From NCBI GenBank assembly GCA_937885465.1, contig CAKZZM010000039.1, positions 1 to 5,382 of the forward strand: 5,382 bases of DNA, read 5' to 3'. The position numbers and the translations under genes are program-made. Within the stretch, counting starts at the first letter, position 1, and every line of letters starts with the position of its first letter. The notes below the pieces were generated by a model that saw only the letters and a program-made list of their open reading frames with translations, did no database searches and had not been told where the DNA came from. This DNA is from an uncultured Bacteroidales bacterium. Lineage in GTDB: Bacteria > Bacteroidota > Bacteroidia > Bacteroidales > Paludibacteraceae. Shown piece by piece: positions 1-5,377 of this stretch.

Positions 1-2564
1 TTGACCTCTTGACCGGTTACTGTGTAGGTTTGGTTGTTACGGATGATGTAGATTTGACCATTTTCTATTATCTTTGCTGTTTTATGGTCTAAACATTCTA
101 TTTCATCTAAGGCTGTGTCATCTTCCATCTCTTTGATACGATAGAAATTCTTCCAAACAGGAGCAGCTTCGTATTTTGCTTTGCTACCATTAGGTACATA
201 CAAGATACATGTGTAATCAACTCCTTCAAATGTATTGTCTGCTATACTAATCGGCTCGGGGTTATAATTATAAACCTCCTCCAAATTTGGCATAACGCTG
301 CATAAACCGGATGGAATATACTCTACTCCCTTGGCAAAGGAGATTTTTTTGATAGCAGATGTTGCTTCAGAGTTGCCATACTCACAGAAAGGATTGTAAA
401 TAACCGAACTATCTTTTTCAATAGTTACCGGAATTGTAACAGTAAAATCATGACAATGCTTGGCATTCCATACTACCTCTGTCAATGATTTTATACACAA
501 TCCGTCGGGGTTAATATATGTCATTGTTGATGGAATGGTGATTTTCTTAATCAGATTGGCAGAACTTATTGGAACAGATGCAGACATTGCGATAAGTGTT
601 GTCCCCTCTTTAATTGCATAAGCAGTGTCTTGTTGCTCTGCCCCTATGTTTTGAGGAGTTGGGATATTGTCATCATCGGATGGATTAGGCACACCGGGTT
701 CTATATTTGGCAATTCCCCTGCTTGTATAAGATAGTTGTTTATATACAACACTCCATTATCCCATTCTCTGTCATCATTAAACAATGCAATTCCATCAAA
801 ACACCCTCCTCCTATAAATGATAAACTGTCCGAGATAGAAATGGTTATCAATTTATCACATTCAGCGAACGCATCAATACCAATTCCTTGTACATTATTT
901 CCCATCGAAACTGAAATAATATTCTTGTTGCCATAAAATGCAGCATGGTCTATCCATTCTACCGTATTGGGAATAGTGTATCTATCATCCGTTTTGCCTT
1001 TTGGGTACATGAATAATTGCTTTTGCGCTTTGTCAAACAACACGCCATCAATGGAACTATATGTCTGATTTGCGGCAGATACATTGATTTCAGTCAATGG
1101 GCAACTCCAAAATGCATATCTATCAATGTACGATACATTTTCGGGGATATAAATGGATGTCATGCCGCAGTTAGTGAATGCCCAACTGCCTATTTGTAGC
1201 AAAGAAGCAGGGAGTGAGATGGATTGTAGATTACTACATCCTCTAAAAGCACACTCCCCTATTTTTAATAGAGAAGATGGCAAAGTCACAGTTTGCAGTC
1301 CATCAAAGGAATATGCATTGTATCTATCGAATGCATAACTACCAATAGAAGTGACTCCTTCCTCAACTATTATATGTTGTATCGGAGAACTTATGCTGCA
1401 AGCATATTGTGTAATAGGTTGATATGTGTCCCACATGTCTCCAGAACCATAAACGGTTAATGTTTCCGTATCAAAATCAACGGTATAATACACATCATCC
1501 CCACATTGACAAACTAAAGGCGGTGCTATATATTTAGAACGGCTTACAAAGACAGCATCATATACATACAAACTACCATACTCTTCCGTCAAAGTGGCAT
1601 TAATAGTAATAGTATCAAGTTCGCTAACATCAAGTGTTGAGAAAACATTCGATATACTATCAGATGTTAATATACTACTTATATGAATATTACCACTTTC
1701 ATCAATTATGTCAATATCTCCTACATTGTTATCATATATGTAATCCACAACACCTGTTAATTGGTAGATATTTTTCGTATCTGCTTTTCCTAAAAAATCT
1801 GCTATAGTAGTGGCACCCATAAATTGCGCAGGTTCTTCTACTGGTTCTTCTATATATTTTTTGTGATGGTTAATATATTGTGCATCCTTTATTTCTATTT
1901 GACTGTTATGTAATGAGTATATACCTCGAATCGTGAGCGTATCATCATTCTCCACATTCAGCGCAGCAAAGTTACCGCTTTGCCCATTAGCATCCAGTAC
2001 CCCATATACATATACACTTCCCGTTTCGTCCGTCAAGGTGAGATTGCCATATGTCTTATTATTGCCCTCTGTCAAGCCGGACACTACACCTGTCAATTGA
2101 TAGATGTTCTTCAAGTCTGCTTGTGCAAGGAAATCAGCTATAGTTGTTTCCCCTTTATATTCGGCGGGAGTTGCATCGGAAATAATGGTAAATGAACCAT
2201 TCTTCAGTTCCGGATTACCGTAATAGTTCGCCAATTGTGCATTTTGAATCTCTACGTAATCGCCAACCACTAATTTACGCTGGTCAGCAGTTGTGGCTCC
2301 TGTCAAGCGGAAGCATTGTAATAGAGTGGTAGAACCAGTCTCGGTATCGTCTATATAAAACGAAGCGTTTTGATACTGTGGATAGCCGTTCTGCCAAAGC
2401 GTAACGTAGCCGCGGACGGAATAAGTCTCGCTTGCGGTTGTGCCACTTGTGAGATTAAGGTTGTTGTACTCAGTTATCAATTCGGAGACGGTCAGATAAC
2501 TGTTTTGAGCCGACAGCCACATGCTACAGCACAGTAACATCAATAAAGAAAATTTGTGTCTCAT
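1..2564 (-). CDS. BspA-like leucine-rich-repeat surface protein with OB-fold repeats (3' end cut by window edge)
   Basis: The frame is open for 854 codons from the ATG at 2564 to the window edge. Residues 1-19 form a type I signal peptide (basic start, hydrophobic core, probable cleavage LSA|Q), so the product is exported. Residues 20-128 resemble an OB-like domain (SYLTVSELI... SVRGYV). Residues 139-235 and 251-345 are two related OB-fold units, each opening with TTIADFL and KNIYQLTGVV. A CGDDVYYTVDFDTETLTVYG segment (354-373) introduces LRR_5 repeats of the BspA type at about 395-600 (motifs GVTSIGSYAF, IGECAFRGCSNLQSISLP, YIPENVSYIDRYAF). An Asp/Pro-rich linker (about 617-645) splits the repeat array, which continues to the cap LYVPNGSKAKY...WKNF (788-807). 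The last residues, GQIYIIRNNQ...GQEV, match the tail common on secreted Bacteroidales proteins, so only one or a few codons are probably missing. That tail may be a secretion or sorting signal, but I cannot prove this. Family members are linked to adhesion, but the ligand here is unknown. No Shine-Dalgarno is visible; the leader is AT-rich, as is usual in this phylum. Confidence 0.93.
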   Translation of the reverse strand, partial: MRHKFSLLMLLCCSMWLSAQNSYLTVSELITEYNNLNLTSGTTASETYSVRGYVTLWQNGYPQYQNASFYIDDTETGSTTLLQCFRLTGATTADQRKLVVGDYVEIQNAQLANYYGNPELKNGSFTIISDATPAEYKGETTIADFLAQADLKNIYQLTGVVSGLTEGNNKTYGNLTLTDETGSVYVYGVLDANGQSGNFAALNVENDDTLTIRGIYSLHNSQIEIKDAQYINHHKKYIEEPVEEPAQFMGATTIADFLGKADTKNIYQLTGVVDYIYDNNVGDIDIIDESGNIHISSILTSDSISNVFSTLDVSELDTITINATLTEEYGSLYVYDAVFVSRSKYIAPPLVCQCGDDVYYTVDFDTETLTVYGSGDMWDTYQPITQYACSISSPIQHIIVEEGVTSIGSYAFDRYNAYSFDGLQTVTLPSSLLKIGECAFRGCSNLQSISLPASLLQIGSWAFTNCGMTSIYIPENVSYIDRYAFWSCPLTEINVSAANQTYSSIDGVLFDKAQKQLFMYPKGKTDDRYTIPNTVEWIDHAAFYGNKNIISVSMGNNVQGIGIDAFAECDKLITISISDSLSFIGGGCFDGIALFNDDREWDNGVLYINNYLIQAGELPNIEPGVPNPSDDDNIPTPQNIGAEQQDTAYAIKEGTTLIAMSASVPISSANLIKKITIPSTMTYINPDGLCIKSLTEVVWNAKHCHDFTVTIPVTIEKDSSVIYNPFCEYGNSEATSAIKKISFAKGVEYIPSGLCSVMPNLEEVYNYNPEPISIADNTFEGVDYTCILYVPNGSKAKYEAAPVWKNFYRIKEMEDDTALDEIECLDHKTAKIIENGQIYIIRNNQTYTVTGQEV
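1530..2150 (-). repeat. Two tandem OB-fold repeat units inside the surface-protein gene
   Basis: The units cover residues 139-235 and 251-345 of the surface protein. Their first 23 residues (bases 2082-2150 and 1746-1814) match at 19 of 23 positions, while the rest has diverged, especially after GVV (GLTEGNNKTYGNLTL against DYIYDNNVGDIDII). A short Glu/Pro spacer (IEEPVEEPAQ) joins them. Third-base differences are frequent, so this is an old duplication rather than a fresh one. Confidence 0.8.
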
Positions 2565-2592
2565 AATATATAAGTTTTGATTTGTTTATATG

Positions 2593-2629
2593 CCAAAAGA
2601 AAGAGCGTGAAACTTTTTCGTTTCTTTGG
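2593..2629. other. Second small inverted repeat in the leader of the surface-protein gene
   Basis: CCAAAAGAAA (2593-2602) can pair with TTTCTTTGG (2621-2629) with one bulge, and an alternative inner pair is GAAAC 2609-2613 with GTTTC 2620-2624. Bases 2626-2629 also belong to the outer arm of the long hairpin, so the two folds compete for the same bases. On the minus strand this element sits between the long hairpin and the start codon at 2564. A conformational switch is possible but purely inferred. Confidence 0.4.
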
Positions 2630-2750
2630 TCATACAGGATTCTGGACTACCTACAAGTACCAATTATCGAACAAAGCTCACGCCTCTCGTGAGCATCGTG
2701 CTTTGTTCTTGTACTTGTGTCAGTTGAAGTGTCCAGTTTCGTATGACCAA
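2626..2750. other. Long interrupted palindrome able to form a 125-nt hairpin
   Basis: Five paired blocks nest in register. TTGGTCATAC 2626-2635 pairs with GTATGACCAA 2741-2750 (10 bp). CTGGAC 2642-2647 pairs with GTCCAG 2731-2736 (6 bp). ACAAGTAC 2653-2660 pairs with GTACTTGT 2711-2718 (8 bp). GAACAAAG 2669-2676 pairs with CTTTGTTC 2701-2708 (8 bp). CTCACG 2677-2682 pairs with CGTGAG 2688-2693 (6 bp) around a CCTCT loop. That is 38 pairs, broken by asymmetric internal loops. It lies between the stop of the 63-residue gene and the start of the surface-protein gene. Neither strand shows a U-run after the outer stem, so it is not a standard intrinsic terminator. It could be a structured 5' leader, a processed 3' end, a stand-alone RNA, or a MITE/REP-like element. 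Its function is unknown. Confidence 0.85.
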
Positions 2751-2758
2751 GAATCGCG

Positions 2759-2766
2759 CAATGCTA
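2759..2766 (-). promoter_or_regulatory. Weak candidate -7 promoter element for the surface-protein gene
   Basis: Read on the minus strand this is TAGCATTG, seven of eight positions of the Bacteroidales -7 consensus TAnnTTTG. No TTTG is present 19-21 bp upstream, so the -33 half is missing. If it is used, transcription would start at about 2750, exactly where the long hairpin begins, and give a leader of roughly 185 nt. The match is short enough to occur by chance. Confidence 0.25.
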
Positions 2767-2821
2767 ATTATTTATGTATGTTGCCTTTTAGTTGTTATGT
2801 TTCATAGGCGGATGGTGGTGG

Positions 2822-3013
2822 TTACAATAGTTCGTAATTATAGTATTTACTTTGCAGGTATAGACCTGTATCGGGGTCGGATAGTTGGTCGTATAATGCA
2901 GAATTATACAATATATCCAATGCCTCCGGCAGGGGTTTGTGTTGCTTCTCCATGATTAACTGCGTCAATCCTGAAAGCACGTAATCTATCATATATGTTT
3001 GTTCTGTACTCAT
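2822..3013 (-). CDS. 63-residue protein, third gene of the DUF3791/DUF3990 operon
   Basis: The start ATG (3013-3011) overlaps the TGA of the DUF3990 gene (3012-3010) in an ATGA junction, which implies translational coupling and a shared function. The protein begins MSTEQTYMIDYVLSGLTQLI, a probable helix, and ends SDPDTGLYLQSKYYNYELL. The pattern of an N-terminal helix, an L-x-x-LYD-L-SDP-x-TGLY motif and an aromatic tail looks like a conserved small protein rather than a random frame. It has no signal peptide or membrane segment, so it should be cytosolic. I recall similar small proteins next to DUF3990 genes but cannot name a family. An antitoxin or accessory role is inferred only from position and size. 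Confidence 0.75.
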   Translation of the reverse strand: MSTEQTYMIDYVLSGLTQLIMEKQHKPLPEALDILYNSALYDQLSDPDTGLYLQSKYYNYELL

Positions 3014-3489
3014 AGCAACTGCAAATATTGAATAGCATGTTCAGTGCCAAAGAAATACTGATTATTCAGTTTGCGATAGCGCAACTCCTCAACCAACTGT
3101 TGCAAAGTAATCTGCCCTAATTCATAGCGGTCGAGCTGCATAACAACCCCATCATCAGCGACAGGGCCTATCACAATATCGAAATTATGTCTAAAGCCAG
3201 TCTCAGATGCTCTTCGGTTTTGGAAGATAAAATCTGCCCATTCATCAGACACGCCATTAAAAATCTTCACATTGAGCGAATTGTCTTTCAGACATTTGTC
3301 GTCAAACAAGAAGGTAGTAACTATCGGTTGTGCATCCAAGAAGAGACGAGCCTTCCGTTTTGCCATCTCATCGGCTTGCGTCTTTATATCTGTGAGATAA
3401 AAACCTTTACCGAAATCTTTGTTGATGTGCCCAACTGAAAGGTCTATACATTCTATGCGGACATTTGAGCCGTGATATAATTTAAGCAT
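3010..3489 (-). CDS. DUF3990 protein, ADP-ribosyltransferase-like (putative toxin)
   Basis: This 159-residue cytosolic protein carries the DUF3990 hallmarks: LYHGSN at 4-9, KDFGKGFYLTD at 24-34 with a following QA, a central SDEWADFI (81-88), DIVIGPVADDGVV (104-116), and a C-terminal NNQYFFGTEHAIQYL (142-156). The first two motifs resemble the His and Tyr of H-Y-E ADP-ribosyltransferases (H6, Y31), and E150 is a possible third residue. DUF3990 is related to the ART fold by family knowledge; activity and target here are unproven. I chose the ATG at 3489 because GGAGG (3498-3502) lies 8 bases upstream. A GTG at 3504 extends the frame by five residues but would leave that site inside the gene. 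The start overlaps the end of the DUF3791-like gene by 8 bp, and the stop overlaps the next gene. The layout fits a toxin-antitoxin type module. Confidence 0.88.
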   Translation of the reverse strand: MLKLYHGSNVRIECIDLSVGHINKDFGKGFYLTDIKTQADEMAKRKARLFLDAQPIVTTFLFDDKCLKDNSLNVKIFNGVSDEWADFIFQNRRASETGFRHNFDIVIGPVADDGVVMQLDRYELGQITLQQLVEELRYRKLNNQYFFGTEHAIQYLQLL

Positions 3490-3700
3490 AGCGTAGTCCT
3501 CCACCGTGGTTTTGACAAACGATAGTTAAATCTTCAATAGCAGTAGCCACTGATTGTTGGTGCTCCGCTTCATAGCAGTCATCAAGGAAAGCTATTCCCG
3601 CGAACTGCTTGAGATACTGATACGCCTGTTTGGCTGTCATCTTGTAGTGTTCTGCGAACTTGCGAATGATAAAAATAATATAAGCAGGTTTGAAGTCCAT
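3482..3700 (-). CDS. DUF3791-like small protein, first gene of the operon (putative antitoxin)
   Basis: This is a 72-residue, probably all-helical cytosolic protein. Features in order are a hydrophobic helix with an aromatic face (AYIIFIIRKFAEHY, 6-19), MTAKQAYQYLKQF (21-33), AGIAFLDDCYEAEHQQS (34-50, the position where DUF3791 proteins have a Y-x-x-LH-like motif), and a final helix AIEDLTIVC. This matches the general plan of DUF3791, which commonly sits next to DUF3990 genes. The start ATG at 3700 follows GGGGTGA (complement of 3704-3710) and lies about 20 bases downstream of the predicted transcription start. The last eight bases overlap the DUF3990 start, so the two are likely translated together. 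Neutralising the DUF3990 protein, or repressing its own promoter, is inference from context. Confidence 0.82.
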   Translation of the reverse strand: MDFKPAYIIFIIRKFAEHYKMTAKQAYQYLKQFAGIAFLDDCYEAEHQQSVATAIEDLTIVCQNHGGGLRYA

Positions 3701-3726
3701 AATTCACCCCATTCTAAATTTCGCCG

Positions 3727-3758
3727 CAAAGATACACTTTTTTTTGCAGATATGCAAA
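3727..3758 (-). promoter_or_regulatory. Bacteroidales-type promoter for the DUF3791/DUF3990 operon
   Basis: On the minus strand the -7 element TATCTTTG (complement of 3727-3734) matches TAnnTTTG perfectly. The -33 element TTTG (complement of 3755-3758) lies 20 bp upstream, inside the usual 19-21 bp. Transcription should start near 3721, giving a leader of about 20 nt before the ATG at 3700. An A-tract on the minus strand (complement of 3738-3745) lies between the elements. Confidence 0.85.
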
Positions 3759-3809
3759 TTTATTTGCTGTTTTAGAGTAAATTGGGGGTGAGAAAATGAT
3801 TTTTGCAAA
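3743..3809. promoter_or_regulatory. Cluster of TTTGCA/TGCAAA inverted repeats, possible operator
   Basis: Two perfect inverted repeats share one half-site: TTTGCA-GATA-TGCAAA (3743-3758) and GCAAAT-TT-ATTTGC (3754-3767). A further self-complementary TTTGCAAA lies at 3802-3809. The shared half-site covers the -33 promoter element, so a protein bound here would block polymerase. An operon-encoded repressor, such as an antitoxin, would be the natural ligand, but none of its proteins has a clear DNA-binding motif. The AT-rich sequence raises the chance of coincidence. Confidence 0.45.
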
Positions 3810-3871
3810 GGAATGTGGCGAAAAGTGTTCAATAAATGGCACTAACGCCGGTGTCGGATGCAGGAGGTGCT

Positions 3872-4069
3872 TTACTCATCGGGTGGGTCGAGGCAGAGGT
3901 GGCGGATGAGGAAGTCGGCTTGGGCAGGGGTGAGGTACTTTTGGTACTTGGAGTACGGCTTAGGCATCTGCGGTTCGGCAAGCCTAAGATAACGGCGGAA
4001 AGTGCCACGGGGTATGCCGTAGCGGATGCGGAAATCTTCTTTGGCGATGAATGTGTTGGTTGTTTGCAT
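3872..4069 (-). CDS. Small basic protein, possibly DUF4248-like
   Basis: The product has 65 residues and is cytosolic. It begins MQTTNTFIAKEDFRIRYGI, followed by PRGTFRRYLRLAEPQ (20-34), then YSKYQKYLTPAQADFLIRHL (39-58) and an acidic end (DPPDE). A helix, a turn with basic residues and a LTPAQ-start helix suggest a small helix-turn-helix-like fold. DUF4248 proteins of Bacteroidales have a comparable size and a C-terminal L-T-P-x-Q helix, and they are often near amidase genes. The similarity is weak, so this is tentative. It was preferred over the overlapping frame 4077-3829, whose translation is a low-complexity Ser/Pro/Ala string. No good promoter is visible upstream, so it may depend on read-through from the lysis cassette. 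Confidence 0.65.
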   Translation of the reverse strand: MQTTNTFIAKEDFRIRYGIPRGTFRRYLRLAEPQMPKPYSKYQKYLTPAQADFLIRHLCLDPPDE

Positions 4070-4075
4070 AAAGTC

Positions 4076-4110
4076 ATTTACAATTTTGTTATTTACAATT
4101 TACGATTTTA
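4076..4110. repeat. AT-rich short direct repeats upstream of the small basic gene
   Basis: ATTTACAATTT occurs at 4076-4086 and 4091-4101 with a 15-bp period, followed by a degenerate copy (TTTACGATTTTA, 4099-4110). The stretch ends 7 bp before the start codon of the gene at 4069, read on the minus strand. It is probably a spacer sequence of the kind common in Bacteroidales; no promoter consensus is found in it. Confidence 0.55.
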
Positions 4111-4126
4111 AGGGTGCGAGTTCTCG

Positions 4127-4155
4127 GCTCTTTCTCTGCTCTTTCTCTGCTCTTT
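4127..4155. repeat. 11-bp tandem repeat, about 2.6 copies
   Basis: GCTCTTTCTCT is repeated at 4127-4137 and 4138-4148, and a third partial copy, GCTCTTT, runs to 4155. It lies in the 155-bp gap between the spanin-like gene and the small basic gene. On the minus strand it is purine-rich (AGAGAAAGAGC). The copy number could vary by slippage. No coding role is evident. Confidence 0.7.
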
Positions 4156-4224
4156 TGCGGCTTACCAAAAACGAGCCAAAAAGGAGACAAAAGCGACTTA
4201 TTAAAGAGACGAAAAAGAGGTGGA

Positions 4225-4761
4225 TTATATAATCCTGTACTTGCGCAGGAAGAGCAAAAGGACGATAGTAGCAACAATCAAAACAGCCAATATGACGATA
4301 ACAGCAACGATAGTGCCGTTCATCGGCTTTGCCACTCCGACTATATCGTTAGATACATCGGCGTGGCTATTGGTGATGTTTTGGGTTGCCACGGTGTCCT
4401 GCTCTACCTTTTGCGCAACTACACGATTATTTTCCTGTTTTGTAGCCCGCACTCGTGGTTGATGGGCGGTAATGGTCGTCCGAACTGGCTTGCTGCAAGG
4501 AAACTCGCTCGGCGAGTTTAGGGCAGCCGCCGTTCGTCCTCCATCCTCGCAATAACTATTGCTCGGATATTCCATCCGGATGACGATGCTGTCAGCACTG
4601 AAGTCGAGGGTATGCAGCAAGGAGTCAAACGACTGAAGGGCTTGCACACTTGTATGCGAGCCGGTTGTTTGAGTCTGCTGCTCGATAGTGGTGACGGCGT
4701 GCTTCTTTACGCTGCAAGCGCAAAGTAGGACGCTGGCACATAGAATAATTAACTTTCTCAT
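4225..4761 (-). CDS. Lipoprotein with C-terminal membrane helix, unimolecular-spanin-like
   Basis: The N-terminus MRKLIILCASVLLCAC is a short lipoprotein signal ending in a lipobox (L13-C14-A15-C16; Cys at -2 is unusual), so C16 would be lipidated. The body (17-146) is polar and Ser/Thr/Gln-rich, with SFDSLLHTLDFSADSIVIRM at 44-63 and a charged stretch KQENNRVVAQKVEQDT at 107-122. Residues 151-171 form a strong membrane helix followed by a basic tail RKYRII. An outer-membrane lipid anchor at one end and an inner-membrane helix at the other is the topology of u-spanins such as T1 gp11 (161 residues; 178 here), which fuse the two membranes at the end of phage lysis. The ATG overlaps the amidase stop (ATGA, 4758-4761), which supports a lysis role. 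Sequence homology to a known spanin is not evident. It could instead be a small envelope lipoprotein. Confidence 0.85.
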   Translation of the reverse strand: MRKLIILCASVLLCACSVKKHAVTTIEQQTQTTGSHTSVQALQSFDSLLHTLDFSADSIVIRMEYPSNSYCEDGGRTAAALNSPSEFPCSKPVRTTITAHQPRVRATKQENNRVVAQKVEQDTVATQNITNSHADVSNDIVGVAKPMNGTIVAVIVILAVLIVATIVLLLFLRKYRII

Positions 4762-5165
4762 AGGTATTTGTATTCTTCGGTGGCGTCAAAACAAGGGCAG
4801 GCTTTGGGGGCAAAGTCCCGATGGCCGTGAATAACAGCCGTTGGGAATTGGCGGCGGAGCGTGGTGAGCAGATTGCGCAGGGCAATGCGTTGTTCGGGTG
4901 TGCGGGTGTCTGAGGGATTGCCGGAAGCGTCAAGCCCTCCGACATAGCAGACACCGATGGAGTTGGCATTATGCCCCGTGCAATGCGCACCGGCTTCAGC
5001 GAGGGGTCTGCCCTGTTGCACTGTGCCGTCAAGGAGAACGAGAAAATGATAGCCGATGTCACGGAACTTGCGTTGCAAGTGCCAGCGGCGCACATCATTC
5101 ACATCGAAGTGCCGACCTGCTTTCGTAGCGGTGCAATGGACGATAATCTCTGTAATTTTTCTCAT
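4758..5165 (-). CDS. N-acetylmuramoyl-L-alanine amidase, T7-lysozyme type (endolysin-like)
   Basis: This 135-residue Amidase_2 domain protein cleaves the bond between MurNAc and L-alanine in peptidoglycan. The zinc ligands are H10 (in IIVHCTAT), H115 (HGHRD) and C123 (KACPCFD), and the catalytic Tyr/Lys pair is Y39 (GYHFLV) and K121. The H10-Y39 (29), H115-C123 (8) and K121-C123 (2) spacings equal those of T7 lysozyme (H17, Y46, H122, K128, C130). There is no signal peptide, so release to the wall would need a holin, which the upstream gene could supply. The start ATG is supported by AAAGGAGG six bases upstream and overlaps the preceding stop (ATGA). The protein is the bare catalytic domain with no wall-binding domain, as in many endolysins of Gram-negative hosts. 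Similar amidases are also scattered in Bacteroidales chromosomes as phage remnants. Confidence 0.95.
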   Translation of the reverse strand: MRKITEIIVHCTATKAGRHFDVNDVRRWHLQRKFRDIGYHFLVLLDGTVQQGRPLAEAGAHCTGHNANSIGVCYVGGLDASGNPSDTRTPEQRIALRNLLTTLRRQFPTAVIHGHRDFAPKACPCFDATEEYKYL

Positions 5166-5377
5166 TGCTCCCCTCCTTTCTCATCAGCGGGCGAGGACGA
5201 CCGCGTTCCTGTGCCTTTTTCATGGTGGATTTTGAACTTGTAGTTGTAGTCGATACCCAGCACTGCACCGGCGAAAGTGAGTATCTCACCGAAAGCGGTC
5301 AGCACTGACGGATGTATCTCGCCCGTAGGCGGCACGATGAAGGCTGCGACTATCATCACGCAACCGAAGATAGCCAT
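5162..5377 (-). CDS. Small two-helix membrane protein, holin-like (5' end uncertain)
   Basis: The visible 71 residues begin MAIFGCVMIVAAFIVPP, a membrane helix at about 1-16. A short PPTGEIHP turn follows, then a second helix SVLTAFGEILTFAGAVLGI (24-42) and a hydrophilic basic tail ending in the stop that overlaps the amidase start. Two helices, a length near 70 and a position just before an endolysin fit a small holin, which would make the inner-membrane hole that lets the amidase out. The PPTG-I-SVL-GEI pattern recalls a common Bacteroidales small membrane protein found with amidases. The frame stays open to the window edge upstream of the ATG at 5377, so an earlier start is possible. Its ribosome site would lie outside the window. 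Confidence 0.75.
   Translation of the reverse strand: MAIFGCVMIVAAFIVPPTGEIHPSVLTAFGEILTFAGAVLGIDYNYKFKIHHEKGTGTRSSSPADEKGGEQ
5172..5179 (-). promoter_or_regulatory. Strong Shine-Dalgarno for the amidase
   Basis: AAAGGAGG (complement of 5172-5179) lies six bases before the amidase ATG and inside the end of the holin-like gene. Canonical sites are uncommon in Bacteroidales leaders, so this one may raise amidase translation independently of coupling. Confidence 0.7.

Noticed and set aside
630..1338. Several plus-strand frames of 60-66 codons opposite the surface-protein gene
   Set aside because: They are antisense shadows of an uninterrupted 854-codon frame with recognisable domains.
2626..2750. 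Intrinsic terminator, or an invertible promoter bounded by the 10-bp outer repeats
   Set aside because: No U-run follows the stem on either strand, and the inner blocks are also complementary in register, so inversion would leave nearly the same sequence. No invertase gene is present in the window.
2577..2807. Plus-strand open frame across the gap before the surface-protein gene
   Set aside because: It is generated by the long palindrome and has no coding character or ribosome site; the sequence is better explained as a structured element.
3490..3504. GTG start giving a five-residue longer DUF3990 protein
   Set aside because: The ATG at 3489 has GGAGG at proper spacing, and family motifs begin right after it (LYHGS).
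3829..4077. 82-codon minus-strand frame overlapping the small basic gene
   Set aside because: The translation is low-complexity Ser/Pro/Ala, while the overlapping 65-codon frame has a plausible helical pattern.
4150..4187. Hairpin GGCT...AGCC with flanking T and A runs, considered as a terminator of the lysis cassette
   Set aside because: The stem is only 4 bp with an 11-base loop and bulges, and there is no U-run at the correct side on the minus strand.
4114..4521. 135-codon plus-strand frame opposite the spanin-like gene
   Set aside because: It is antisense to a frame with a clear lipobox and membrane helix, and its start lies in the tandem repeat.
4625..5098. Minus-strand frame of 157 codons overlapping the amidase
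   Set aside because: The amidase frame has every catalytic residue; this one is a Cys/Pro/Ser-rich shadow in the GC-rich segment.
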